A stretch of 64,000 nucleotides of DNA. It comes from Bacteroidota bacterium. Its GTDB lineage: Bacteria > Bacteroidota > Bacteroidia > B-17B0 > Aurantibacillaceae. Below are positions 1 to 8,892 of the stretch, one piece after another (the stretch's first letter is position 1; each line of letters opens with the position of its first letter). A program made the position numbers and the translations under genes. A model generated the notes under the pieces. That model did not search any database. It was not told the DNA's origin and saw only the letters and a list, made by a program, of their open reading frames with translations. The stretch lies in assembly GCA_016711805.1 (NCBI GenBank), contig JADJSH010000038.1, forward strand, positions 1 through 64,000, written 5' to 3'.

Positions 1-477
1 AACTAATATTTCGTATTCTTTTTTCGTTAACTGCAATTGATTTCCGTTTGCAATTACTTTTTTCTCGGTAGTATCAATCTCTAATCCATCAAAAGACAAG
101 GTGTTTTTTCCACCAAAATTTCTTCTACGTAAAACAGAGTAAATTCGAGCGCTTAGCTCAGATAAATGGAATGGTTTAGTTAAATAATCATCCGCTCCAA
201 TTTTCAATCCCTCTAATTTATCTTCCAAAGCATTTTTAGCGGTAACAATAATAACTCCCATTTCAGGGTTGTTTTTTTTGATATGTTCAACCACTTCAAT
301 ACCTGAACCATCTGGTAATCCCACATCTACCAAAGCACAGCTATAAACAATATCGTTTAATTTTTGCATCGCACTTTTAATAGTGGTTGCAAAATCACAT
401 TTATAGCCATTCTCTGTTAAATAATCAACTACATCTTCGCGTAATGATTTTTCGTCTTCAATGATTAAAATTCTCAT
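1..477 (-). CDS. OmpR/PhoB-family response regulator (partial, 3' end outside window)
   Basis: The reverse strand encodes 159 residues from an ATG at 477 down to the window edge without a stop. The receiver domain fills residues 1-115, with the acidic pair E7/D8, phospho-acceptor D51 (LVDVGLPDG), T79 and K101 (TKPF) all present. From about residue 125 the start of a winged-helix DNA-binding domain is visible (LSFDGLEI ... LTKKEYEIL), which is diagnostic of the OmpR/PhoB class. It should be a DNA-binding transcription regulator phosphorylated by a cognate histidine kinase. The kinase is not in view and may lie to the left. About 100 bases separate it from the next gene, also on the minus strand. 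Confidence 0.93.
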   Translation of the reverse strand, partial: MRILIIEDEKSLREDVVDYLTENGYKCDFATTIKSAMQKLNDIVYSCALVDVGLPDGSGIEVVEHIKKNNPEMGVIIVTAKNALEDKLEGLKIGADDYLTKPFHLSELSARIYSVLRRRNFGGKNTLSFDGLEIDTTEKKVIANGNQLQLTKKEYEILV

Positions 478-577
478 AAGCCAGTTTTTGATTAGCTAAA
501 TGTAAAATAAAAATCAAATAAAACACTTTTTCCAAAAAAAATACATTTTTTAAAGATATTACTATTTTACTAAAAGG

Positions 578-1642
578 CTATCTAAGAGCACTTTCCTTGA
601 CTTTTGGATCGATAATGAGTTGATTTGGTGCTAATCCAAATTTCTCATTTACCTCAAGTAAGGCCGCTAAAACCAATTGAGAGTAATTTTGTGAAGCCGA
701 CTTAAAATGTTTGGTTTCGGTATGCCAAAGCGTGTATATTAAATTCATATCGCCTTTGGTTGGTCTAAAACTAAACAATGCTTTTTTTACATTACCTGCG
801 CCGGCGTGGTAGGAGTGCATTACTAGTAATCTAAACCATAAGTCGTTTTCCTTATAATCCTTGATACCTAAGGAATCTAAGATCTCTTTTGTTTTAGGAA
901 TACATATCTTTTTAATCAAACTCGATGCTGCATAAGCTGATCTATCAAAATCAGCCCGCTCATCTATACTTTTATTTACTTTTAAGCCAAACAAGCGTGC
1001 TACATCTTTCATTAACTGAAACGAGCCATAAGCACCTGCATTTGATTTTTGTAATTTATTAGGGCTTTCAATCATTAATATAGCTTGCGCATACCATGGG
1101 TCAACTCCATTGGCAATAAAATCATTGATGCCACGATGAAAGTTCGCTGAAGCTTTTTCAAAGTCATAAAAAAAACTTTTACCATTAGTTAATAAAATTC
1201 TTGCTGAATCTTCTAAACAATACCAATTACGAAGACTGTCTTTATAACATGATTTTTTCACTAAATCTTTACTCTCCCAATCTTTAATATGTTCTTTACT
1301 TAAAACATTTCGAGTATGTGGTGTATTGAATAGCGCAGAATCTTTATGTAAATTCATAATGGTCCTCCAAAATTTTACGTTAGGCATTGTATCACAACCT
1401 AGCTGATAAACTTGCATATTAAAAACAAAGTCCATTTTTTCCTTTGTTTTAAAATTGGGAACCGAAATAACATCTTGCCTTAAATCAAAAGAAGAATCAA
1501 ACACCAAATTACTATCAGGAGGCGCCGTTATGAACTTTAACGTAAGAAGTATGGAAATAAAAAATTGCATGAGTTTATAACTTCCAAAAGATACTGCTAT
1601 AATACCTAACCAATTAATTAGTATCCATGTATTTTTCAACAC
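578..1642 (-). CDS. membrane-anchored lytic transglycosylase (SLT domain)
   Basis: This 354-residue protein starts with one hydrophobic segment (about residues 8-38), which should anchor or export it. The C-terminal half carries an SLT-type lysozyme-like fold. The probable catalytic Glu is E192 in AILMIES, followed by GAYGSFQLM (the family's G-x-x-G-x-x-Q-x-M block) and HSYHAGAGNV (the A-G-x-G-N-V block). Such enzymes cleave peptidoglycan glycan strands with formation of 1,6-anhydro-muramic acid. The region between residues 45 and 165 matches nothing I recognise. The exact subfamily (MltD/Slt-like) is not settled. It stands alone between a response regulator and the ribosomal protein operon. 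Confidence 0.85.
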   Translation of the reverse strand: MLKNTWILINWLGIIAVSFGSYKLMQFFISILLTLKFITAPPDSNLVFDSSFDLRQDVISVPNFKTKEKMDFVFNMQVYQLGCDTMPNVKFWRTIMNLHKDSALFNTPHTRNVLSKEHIKDWESKDLVKKSCYKDSLRNWYCLEDSARILLTNGKSFFYDFEKASANFHRGINDFIANGVDPWYAQAILMIESPNKLQKSNAGAYGSFQLMKDVARLFGLKVNKSIDERADFDRSAYAASSLIKKICIPKTKEILDSLGIKDYKENDLWFRLLVMHSYHAGAGNVKKALFSFRPTKGDMNLIYTLWHTETKHFKSASQNYSQLVLAALLEVNEKFGLAPNQLIIDPKVKESALR

Positions 1643-1867
1643 CTTTTTTTTACTAAAGTAGCAATTTTATAAAAGCGTACATTTTAAGAAACGAGGCAAA
1701 ATCACCCCTTATTTTATGGATACACATCTATTTTATTGAATTCGAAAAAAACATTAACTATTTGTCTATCAATGAATTGATGATTCAAAAGAATAGTTTT
1801 TAGGCATTAAATTAAATTATTTGACGGTTTTTTTTAGTTAAAAAGCATCAGAATCAAATAATTAGCC

Positions 1868-1875
1868 TATATTTG
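1868..1875 (+). promoter_or_regulatory. Bacteroidota-type -7 promoter element of the rpsF operon
   Basis: TATATTTG matches the Bacteroidota sigma-A -7 consensus TAnnTTTG exactly. It lies 25 bases upstream of the rpsF ATG in an A/T-rich spacer. No good TTTG -33 box is seen at the usual 19-base spacing, so the call rests on the -7 box and position only. Confidence 0.6.
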
Positions 1876-1900
1876 CAGCCCTAATTTAAAATAAATAATA

Positions 1901-2272
1901 ATGGAAAAACGCTATGAGACGGTCTTCATTTTAACTCCCGTTTTGTCTGATGATCAGGCAAAGGAGGCCGCAAAAAAGTTTGAAAAAATCCTAACGGATT
2001 TGGGAGCGAAAATTAATCACAGAGAAAACTGGGGCCTAAAAAAATTGGCTTACCCTATTCAAAAGAAAACAACTGGGTTTTATCACCTACTTGATTTTTC
2101 TGGAAAAGGAACTGAGATTGCAGAATTGGAATTACAATTTAAACGTGACGAACGTATTTTACGTTTCTTAACGATTGCATTGGAAAAACATGGTGCAACT
2201 TGGGCAGATAAAAGACGTGGTAGACAAGGTGAAGCAAAGGCTGCAAAAACAACTAAAAAAGCAGAAGCTTAA
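1901..2272 (+). CDS. rpsF: 30S ribosomal protein S6
   Basis: This 123-residue protein has the bS6 signature: an N-terminal beta strand RYETVFILTP, NWGLKKLAYPI in the middle, and LRFLTIALEKH. The Lys/Ala-rich tail (residues 105-123) is a common Bacteroidota extension. bS6 binds the central domain of 16S rRNA together with bS18, whose gene follows 28 bases downstream. It is the first gene of the rpsF-rpsR-rplI operon, with a -7 promoter box directly upstream. Confidence 0.98.
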   Translation: MEKRYETVFILTPVLSDDQAKEAAKKFEKILTDLGAKINHRENWGLKKLAYPIQKKTTGFYHLLDFSGKGTEIAELELQFKRDERILRFLTIALEKHGATWADKRRGRQGEAKAAKTTKKAEA

Positions 2273-2300
2273 TTATTAACTCCAAAAAAGAAATTACAAA

Positions 2301-2564
2301 ATGGCAAAAAATGAAGTACGCTTTTTAAACCCTCCTACAGTTGAGGCTAAAAAGAAAAAATACTGTCGCTTTAAAAAGTTAGGTATTAAATATATTGATT
2401 ACAAAGACGCTGACTTTTTATTAAAGTTCGTGAATGAGCAAGGTAAGTTATTGCCTCGTCGTTTAACTGGAACTTCATTGAAATTTCAACGTAAGGTATC
2501 TCAAGCAGTTAAGCGTGCGCGTCACATTGCTTTAATGCCTTATTTAGCAGATGGTTTAAAATAA
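2301..2564 (+). CDS. rpsR: 30S ribosomal protein S18
   Basis: This 87-residue protein contains the bS18 core: CRFKKLGIKYIDYKD, then LPRRLTGTSLKFQRKVSQAV and RARHIALMPYL. It binds 16S rRNA as a heterodimer with S6. It lies between rpsF and rplI in the usual order, 20 bases before the rplI start, so the three genes are almost certainly cotranscribed. The length is normal. Confidence 0.98.
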   Translation: MAKNEVRFLNPPTVEAKKKKYCRFKKLGIKYIDYKDADFLLKFVNEQGKLLPRRLTGTSLKFQRKVSQAVKRARHIALMPYLADGLK

Positions 2565-2584
2565 TTTAAAGAGGAAAAAACAAC

Positions 2585-3031
2585 ATGGAAGTTATATTAA
2601 AACAAGACCTTAAAGGGTTAGGATATAAAAACGACATCGTTAAAGTTAAAAACGGTTATGGTCGTAACTTTTTAATTCCTCAACGCATTGCAGTGTTAGC
2701 TACAGAAAGCAACAAAAAAATGCAAGCGGAAGAAATTAAACAAAGCTCATTTAAAGAACAAAAATTACGTAACGAAGCAACTGCTATGGCAGCTAAATTT
2801 GCTGATGTAACTGTGAAAGTTGGTGCTAAAGCTGGAGAATCTGGAAAGATTTTTGGTTCGGTAACAAACATTCAATTAGCAGATGCATTGAAAAAAGCTG
2901 GTTATGAAGTTGAACGTAAAAACATTGAAATGAACGAAGATGCTATTAAAGCATTAGGAACTTACTCTGCTAAGGTTCGTTTATTCAAAGAAATTTCTGC
3001 AACAATTAACTTTGAAGTTATTGCTGAGTAA
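2585..3031 (+). CDS. rplI: 50S ribosomal protein L9
   Basis: This 148-residue bL9 has the N-terminal RNA-binding domain (MEVILKQDLKGLGYKNDIVKVKNGYGRNFLIP, with the highly conserved GYGRNFLIP block). A long connecting helix (about residues 40-75) and the C-terminal domain with GKIFGSVT follow. It is the last gene of the operon; a strong hairpin terminator starts 18 bases after its stop codon. The AGAGGA in front of the ATG is one of the few purine-rich, Shine-Dalgarno-like stretches in the window. Confidence 0.98.
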   Translation: MEVILKQDLKGLGYKNDIVKVKNGYGRNFLIPQRIAVLATESNKKMQAEEIKQSSFKEQKLRNEATAMAAKFADVTVKVGAKAGESGKIFGSVTNIQLADALKKAGYEVERKNIEMNEDAIKALGTYSAKVRLFKEISATINFEVIAE

Positions 3032-3049
3032 TTTTTAATTCACACAAAC

Positions 3050-3082
3050 AAAAAGCCCTTAGTTTTCACTAAGGGCTTTTTT
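3050..3082 (+). terminator. rho-independent terminator after rplI, probably bidirectional
   Basis: A perfect 14-bp stem (AAAAAGCCCTTAGT pairing with ACTAAGGGCTTTTT) closes a 4-base loop and is followed by a T-rich tract. On the minus strand the same hairpin also ends in a T run, so it can also serve the convergent DUF3999-like gene that stops at 3104. Confidence 0.92.
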
Positions 3083-3103
3083 ATTTTCCAGTAAATAAAT
3101 AGA

Positions 3104-4348
3104 TTACTCTTTCTTTCCCATATCTTTTAATAAACTTCTCGAAAACATAAAGATGATCACACTTCCAATACCTAAACACAACCATAAAAACTGTTGCGTT
3201 TCGAAAAAGGATTTTTCTTTTTCTTTAACTGCGGGTTCAACTTCTTTAGCCAATAACTTCATTGGTTCTAATTGTGCTTCGGGTAATAATTGCGGGATTT
3301 GCGAAACGAAATTAATCAAATCATATTCTGGCTGTTTCAATTTATCGTTCCCGCATTTTAAGGTGTAATTTTGATTTGCTACAAAATCACACACTAAATA
3401 ACTCGCTAACTGTTTACAACTAATTGTTTCAATTTCTAAAGCTGGATTATCTTTATTTTCAATTTCAATAAACAAATCCTTTTCATTTAATTGTGGCACA
3501 TCAAAAAATAACACATTATCCGATTTTAAATCAAACTCAAATAAAGTTTCTTTGTAGTGTTCCTTTTGATGGTGTTTCAACTCCCGCTCACGATCAACAT
3601 ATATAATAGCATGACGCATATATAAGCGTGGCGATTTAATTTTAAAATCAAAACGATTAATGGCTTGGTTATTAGAAAATGACAAATGAATAATTGTTTT
3701 TTTACTCTTAGAATCTTCTGTGATGGATTTAGAAAATGTGACATCATTTAATTTACCTGCAATAACTGAATTTTTAAAGCAACCTGCTGAATTTATCTTT
3801 AAGGGTTGAGCATGCCAGTCGTCAACTGTCAATTTAAAATATTGATATTCGTTTAAAGGAAAGTAAATGCACTTGTATTGGTTTGTATACAGTTCATTAT
3901 AAGCTAAGCTTAGCTCTTGAAGCTCACTTACACTATACCACTGTTTCATATCATCACTACCTTCAATAGAACAGTATTTGTAGGCATCCGAATTATTAAT
4001 ATTAAAAGCAATATTACTGATCTTGTCTTTATTAGCATTTCGAATAACAATTTCGGAGTGCGAGTTGAAATGTTTTTGAGAAACAATTTCATAAGGCACA
4101 AAATCGGATTTTGCTTTCAATAAAGATTCGCTCAAAACTACATAAGGAACTTCTTTATTATTAGAGTCGTAAATCCTCATATCATGTAAATCCGAGCTCA
4201 TGAATTGTTTATACTCTGGATTTAATGGGATTTTATAAAGGGAATTTTTTTTAACGCCCCTGATAATCGCCTCATGTGAAAAGGATTGAGCAACAAGAGC
4301 GTTCACACAAATAATGGCTGAAAATATAGTTACAATAATATGTTTCAT
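3104..4348 (-). CDS. exported DUF3999-like protein with C-terminal membrane helix
   Basis: This 414-residue protein begins with a signal peptide (about residues 1-20, cleavage after VAQ). A long beta-rich extracytoplasmic part follows, then one C-terminal membrane helix at about 387-405 and a short basic tail. The N-terminal half (HEAIIRGV ... YKIPLNPEY ... DLHDMRIYDSNNKEVPYVV) resembles the DUF3999 family. That family is typically encoded next to DUF2339 proteins, as here: the DUF2339 gene lies immediately upstream, only 8 bases away. Its biochemical function is unknown. The pair is presumably a membrane complex of the cell envelope (inference from pairing only). Confidence 0.7.
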   Translation of the reverse strand: MKHIIVTIFSAIICVNALVAQSFSHEAIIRGVKKNSLYKIPLNPEYKQFMSSDLHDMRIYDSNNKEVPYVVLSESLLKAKSDFVPYEIVSQKHFNSHSEIVIRNANKDKISNIAFNINNSDAYKYCSIEGSDDMKQWYSVSELQELSLAYNELYTNQYKCIYFPLNEYQYFKLTVDDWHAQPLKINSAGCFKNSVIAGKLNDVTFSKSITEDSKSKKTIIHLSFSNNQAINRFDFKIKSPRLYMRHAIIYVDRERELKHHQKEHYKETLFEFDLKSDNVLFFDVPQLNEKDLFIEIENKDNPALEIETISCKQLASYLVCDFVANQNYTLKCGNDKLKQPEYDLINFVSQIPQLLPEAQLEPMKLLAKEVEPAVKEKEKSFFETQQFLWLCLGIGSVIIFMFSRSLLKDMGKKE

Positions 4349-4356
4349 ATTATAAA

Positions 4357-6828
4357 TTAGTTTTTTGGTTCCGCATTATCCAACTCATCTTGCTTTTTAA
4401 TATCATCCAGCAATAATGCCTTTATTTTTTGATACATAAAAGAGATAATTAATAACACAACGCCCAAAATAATAAAAGCTACTATTTTTCCCGCTTCAGA
4501 AGCATCCTTGATATCGTAAGTAAACAGTTTCAGTAAATTAATAGCTATTAAAACTAAGGTCACAATTCTAAATGTTTTGTTGGACTTTTTCATTCCAATA
4601 AATAAAAATAAAAATGATAGCATACCCCAAAGAATTGGGAATCCAATTTTAATAATATGTATTCTTGTAATATCATACTGAGTATTCTTAACTTCAAGAC
4701 TATCAGCCGCAGATAAAACCAATTTAAATACATGTAACATCAATTCGATACTACTCAAATACACGATAGCTAAAGACAATAATACTGTATTTAAAACCTT
4801 ACTATAGGTAATATTAGATTCTGATCTAGTAATAGCACGATGCATTTGATAAATAGTAAATGTGAAACATGCAATGGAGATATAATGGAAAACATAGCCT
4901 ATTTGAACATCATACCCATCCATATAATTCTCTTTAAAATCAACTAAAGGAAGAATGGTAAAAAATAAAATGAATAACACTGCATTAATAAAATTGAAAA
5001 CATAGAGTGTAACTGTAACAGGTGTTCTATCCAACTTGTTAGACCCAAAATTCAATAAAGAGAAAAACAACAAATGATAGGTGCCAATAATAATAGCAAT
5101 GGAAGCACCATAATATACACGCTCTTTCAATTGATAAGACAACTCCAATAATCCTGCAAAATACAGAAGAACTACAAAGCCAATGCCTAATAGCTTGCTA
5201 TAAGCTTTAGGATTAAAACTAAGTCCCAAATACGTTACAGACTCGTTTTCTTTTCTTAACAACAACAAGGTCCCTAATAGGGTAAATGAAGATACAAAAC
5301 CTGTTATAAATCCTTTATTTACTAATATAGACAAAGGAACTTCATAATTAGCAGTATATACAGTCATCCAATCCATAAGCAAACTCACACACATTAATCC
5401 TGTGATGATGATAGAAGCGAACCTGTACAATACAATATTAGATTTTTGTGCTAGCCATATTAATAAAACAGCCTCCAATGCCCAGAAAATGGTAATGTAA
5501 TTTCCTTTTAATTGAACGGGTGCCACAAGTGTTATAAATGTTAGCGTTAAACCAATCATTAAATACACCAGCTTAGTATCTGATTTGAATTTCTTGTAAA
5601 GCAACCAAGCGCAAACCAAATTAAATAAGGCCATTAGCAAACTAAACAAACCTTTTAACTCTAGATGATAGTTTGATAGAATTTGCATGCCAATTCCGTA
5701 AAACAAAAAGGTATTACTAATTAAAATTGATAATTCTTGTATGCCAAATTTTCGTTTTTCTTTAATGTTATTGATGATATTCATTAATACAAACACCACG
5801 TAAAAAATGGCCGCAAATATCATCGCGCCTTTATATGGGGGATTAGGCAGATGAATTGCTTGCGCTTCGAACCAACCTAAATAAAGCACCATTGTAAAAA
5901 CGTACGACATGATATTGATTAAATTCCATTTACGTAAATAAGCCAATGCCAGCATTCCAATGTCTAAAATTAGAACATAGATAAATAACACTACGTAATT
6001 GCCTTGACCTGTGCTGACCATGAATGGCACTGCAAAACCGCCTATTAGTGATAGAGCAGCTAACTCTACTCTATCATACACTACAGAAATAAATACACTA
6101 AAAACCGTAATCAACAGCATAATGATAAATGCCGTGGTTTGATTGAATAAATGGTATTGATGAAATGCAATACCAATTGTAAAATAAAAAATAGCAATTC
6201 CTCCCGCCACTAAAACCGAACTGAAAGCTTTAAATCTTTTATGCAATCTATGCGCAAAACCTAGAACGATAGCGCCGCACAATATACCAATACCCACGCG
6301 AGCAATCTCATTAATCCACTCTTTATCAATTGCAAACTTCACAAAAAAAGCAATACCAATAACTAAGATAGTAATGGCCACTTTGCTCAAAATGTTTTCG
6401 CCAATAAATTTTTCTAAATCAGGATTGTTTTTTCTGAAGTTTTCATACCAACTTTCTTTTGGCACTTTAGGCTTAATTGGTTGTTGTATTGGCTGTTGAA
6501 TAGGTTGCTGAAAATGCTGAACCTCCGGTTTTTTATCAACCTCTTTAATTGGTTGCAGTACCGGATTATTTACAGGAGTAACAATTGGCTCTTCTGTTTT
6601 TTGAACGGTGATGACTGGTGGCGCAACCGGTGGTATTGGTTTTTGAACCGATTCCTCCGTGTGTTCTGTTTTCTTAGAAACAGTTTGTTGAGATTGAATG
6701 AACTGAATTTTTTTGAGGTAATCCTCAATATTTGATAGTTTTCTCTCAAGATTACTAATCTTTGAGTTTTTAGCAGAATTAAAAATAACAAGCAATAAAA
6801 TTACAACTAACAACAAAAATATATCCAT
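4357..6828 (-). CDS. DUF2339 family polytopic membrane protein
   Basis: This 823-residue protein has an N-terminal membrane helix (residues 1-17) and a short coiled coil (about 22-45). A Pro/Gln/Val-rich linker with repeated QQPIQQPI units (about 60-120) follows, and then more than twenty hydrophobic segments from about residue 145 to 805. The motif NFRKNNPDLEKFIGENILSKVAI just before the first membrane segment is characteristic of DUF2339 proteins. Function is unknown; the family is widespread in Gram-negative bacteria. It probably forms an operon with the DUF3999-like gene 8 bases downstream. Several open frames on the opposite strand here are artefacts of the low-complexity linker. Confidence 0.82.
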   Translation of the reverse strand: MDIFLLLVVILLLVIFNSAKNSKISNLERKLSNIEDYLKKIQFIQSQQTVSKKTEHTEESVQKPIPPVAPPVITVQKTEEPIVTPVNNPVLQPIKEVDKKPEVQHFQQPIQQPIQQPIKPKVPKESWYENFRKNNPDLEKFIGENILSKVAITILVIGIAFFVKFAIDKEWINEIARVGIGILCGAIVLGFAHRLHKRFKAFSSVLVAGGIAIFYFTIGIAFHQYHLFNQTTAFIIMLLITVFSVFISVVYDRVELAALSLIGGFAVPFMVSTGQGNYVVLFIYVLILDIGMLALAYLRKWNLINIMSYVFTMVLYLGWFEAQAIHLPNPPYKGAMIFAAIFYVVFVLMNIINNIKEKRKFGIQELSILISNTFLFYGIGMQILSNYHLELKGLFSLLMALFNLVCAWLLYKKFKSDTKLVYLMIGLTLTFITLVAPVQLKGNYITIFWALEAVLLIWLAQKSNIVLYRFASIIITGLMCVSLLMDWMTVYTANYEVPLSILVNKGFITGFVSSFTLLGTLLLLRKENESVTYLGLSFNPKAYSKLLGIGFVVLLYFAGLLELSYQLKERVYYGASIAIIIGTYHLLFFSLLNFGSNKLDRTPVTVTLYVFNFINAVLFILFFTILPLVDFKENYMDGYDVQIGYVFHYISIACFTFTIYQMHRAITRSESNITYSKVLNTVLLSLAIVYLSSIELMLHVFKLVLSAADSLEVKNTQYDITRIHIIKIGFPILWGMLSFLFLFIGMKKSNKTFRIVTLVLIAINLLKLFTYDIKDASEAGKIVAFIILGVVLLIISFMYQKIKALLLDDIKKQDELDNAEPKN

Positions 6829-6896
6829 AAATGAAGGTTTGCTTTATATAAAGATACACTTTTTAGGAAATAAAAAAATTTGAGATCAATCGTCAA

Positions 6897-8819
6897 TTAT
6901 TCTTGTAACTCCATCCAACGCATGGTTTTTTCATCAATTTGAGAAGAAATAGTCGTAAATTCATTTGACAAGTTTTCTATTTCTTTAACATCTGTGATGC
7001 CACTTGCCAGTAAAGTTTCGATTTCTGCTTTTCTCAATTCTAATTTTGGTAATTCAGCGTCTATCGTTTCCAGTTCTTTTTGCTCTTTAAAAGATAACTT
7101 CCTTTTCTCGGCTATTGGAGTTGCTTCAACCACAACTTGTTTCACCGGTTCTTGAACAATTACTGTTGCCTGTAACTCTTTATGTTTTTGTTCTTTGGCT
7201 AAATCGTCAGCCTCTGCTTCAGAATCATATTTCCATTGACGGTACTCACTATAATTACCTGGAAAATCTTTCACTACACCATTGCCTTCAAAAGCAAAAA
7301 CGTGATCTACTAATCTGTCTAAGAAATAACGATCATGCGATACAATTAACACGCAGCCTTGAAAATCTAACAAGAATTGCTCTAAGGTTTGAAGCGTGAT
7401 AATATCTAAATCATTTGTAGGCTCATCTAAGATTAGGAAATTTGGATTACGAACCAATACCGTTAGTAGGTACAAACGGCGTTTTTCTCCTCCGCTTAAT
7501 TTACTAACATGTCCGTATTGAACTTCAGGAGCAAAATTAAAACGGGTTAACAATCCTGACGCACTTAAAGAAGTACCATTCGCTAAAGGAATAAACTCAG
7601 CGATATCTTTTACGACTTCAATAACACGTTTGTCATCCGCTACTTGAATGCCTTTTTGAGAATAGTACCCAAATACAATTGTATCTCCAACCGTTACAGT
7701 CCCAGCATCAGGCGGCTCAATACCTTGCAACATATTAATGAAGGTACTCTTGCCTATTCCATTTGGACCAACAATTCCAATTTTTTCACCTTTGATAAAT
7801 GTGTATGTAAATGGTTCTAAAATTTTCTTTTCGCCGAAAGCCTTCTTCAAATTTCGTACTTCAATAATTTTACTTCCAATGCGCTCGACCTTCACGCTTA
7901 ATTCAATTTTTTTATCTACGCTTTTTTTACGTGCTTTTGCTTCTACATCTGCAAAGGCATCCACACGCGATTTAGATTTAACGGTGCGTGCACGTGGTTG
8001 TTTACGAACCCATTCTAACTCTCGGCGGTATAAGTTTTTTGCTTTTTCTAATTCGGAAGCTTGCATTATCATGCGTTCCGCTTTCTTCTCCATGTAGTAA
8101 TCAAACTTGCCTTTGTATTCAAATAATTGATGATCATCAATTTCAATAATACGATCGCACACTTCATCTAAAAAATAACGATCATGCGTTACCAACAAAA
8201 TACTTTTTTTATAGCTTCGTAAATATTCTTCCAACCACTCAATCACTGTTACATCCAAGTGATTGGTAGGCTCATCCATAATTAATAAATCAGGTTCATT
8301 TAAAATAACTTGAGCAAGAGCTAATCGTTTTTTCTGTCCACCACTTAGGGTACTAACTTTTTGAGTTAAATCATTCAATCCTAAATTAGCGCACACTAAC
8401 ATGATTTGTGTTTCCACATTCCATGCTTCTAAATCATTCATCTTATTAGTTAAGATGTCTAATTGATTTTCTGTTTTTTCAGTTGGATTAGCGTAATGCG
8501 TTTCTACTAAATGTGTATAATCAATGGCTGTTTTAACCATTTCGCTATCGCCTGCATAAATAGCTTGTTCAATCGTATGATTATCATCTAAATTAGGTTC
8601 TTGACTTAAAAAAGAAATACGTAACTCTTTACGGAAAGCAATATCTCCGCTATCCGGAATTTCGATGCCTTGTAAAATTTTGAATAAAGTAGATTTACCA
8701 GAACCATTCTTTGCGATGAGTGCTACTTTATCGCCATAGTTGATTCCGAAATTAATATTTTGAAATAATTTTTTGTCGCCAAAACTTTTACTTAATTGAT
8801 TTACTGAAAGAAGATTCAT
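6897..8819 (-). CDS. ABC-F family ATPase (Uup-like)
   Basis: This 640-residue soluble protein contains two ABC ATPase cassettes and no membrane segment. Cassette 1 has Walker A AKNGSGKST (about 36-44, with Ala where Gly is usual), signature LSGGQKKRLALAQ and Walker B DLLIMDEPTNHLD. Cassette 2 has GPNGIGKST, LSGGEKRRLYLL and FLILDEPTNDLD. The basic linker with REWVRKQPRARTVKSKSR-like residues (about 270-290) and the C-terminal coiled coil (about 560-640) point to the Uup branch rather than EttA. ABC-F proteins act on translating ribosomes; Uup is also linked to branched DNA intermediates and 50S assembly. The precise role here is inferred only from family. Confidence 0.9.
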   Translation of the reverse strand: MNLLSVNQLSKSFGDKKLFQNINFGINYGDKVALIAKNGSGKSTLFKILQGIEIPDSGDIAFRKELRISFLSQEPNLDDNHTIEQAIYAGDSEMVKTAIDYTHLVETHYANPTEKTENQLDILTNKMNDLEAWNVETQIMLVCANLGLNDLTQKVSTLSGGQKKRLALAQVILNEPDLLIMDEPTNHLDVTVIEWLEEYLRSYKKSILLVTHDRYFLDEVCDRIIEIDDHQLFEYKGKFDYYMEKKAERMIMQASELEKAKNLYRRELEWVRKQPRARTVKSKSRVDAFADVEAKARKKSVDKKIELSVKVERIGSKIIEVRNLKKAFGEKKILEPFTYTFIKGEKIGIVGPNGIGKSTFINMLQGIEPPDAGTVTVGDTIVFGYYSQKGIQVADDKRVIEVVKDIAEFIPLANGTSLSASGLLTRFNFAPEVQYGHVSKLSGGEKRRLYLLTVLVRNPNFLILDEPTNDLDIITLQTLEQFLLDFQGCVLIVSHDRYFLDRLVDHVFAFEGNGVVKDFPGNYSEYRQWKYDSEAEADDLAKEQKHKELQATVIVQEPVKQVVVEATPIAEKRKLSFKEQKELETIDAELPKLELRKAEIETLLASGITDVKEIENLSNEFTTISSQIDEKTMRWMELQE

Positions 8820-8840
8820 TACTATTTATGTGTTTTAATC

Positions 8841-8880
8841 AGCAAAGAGCGCAGAGATTAAGCAAAGAGCGCAAAGAGAT
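8841..8880. repeat. tandem GCAAAGAGCGCA repeat, dispersed-repeat type
   Basis: Two consecutive 20-base units, AGCAAAGAGCGCAGAGATTA and AGCAAAGAGCGCAAAGAGAT, fill the gap between the ABC-F start codon and the cdaA stop codon. On the other strand they read as CTTTGCGCTCTTTGC-like units. I recall similar short units as dispersed intergenic repeats in many bacterial genomes. No promoter or hairpin role is evident. Confidence 0.7.
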
Positions 8881-8892
8881 TTTTGTTTTATT

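Noticed and set aside
6481..6791. Open frames on both strands over the Pro/Gln linker of the DUF2339 gene
   Set aside because: They arise from the repetitive linker and overlap a well-supported long gene; their translations are low-complexity.
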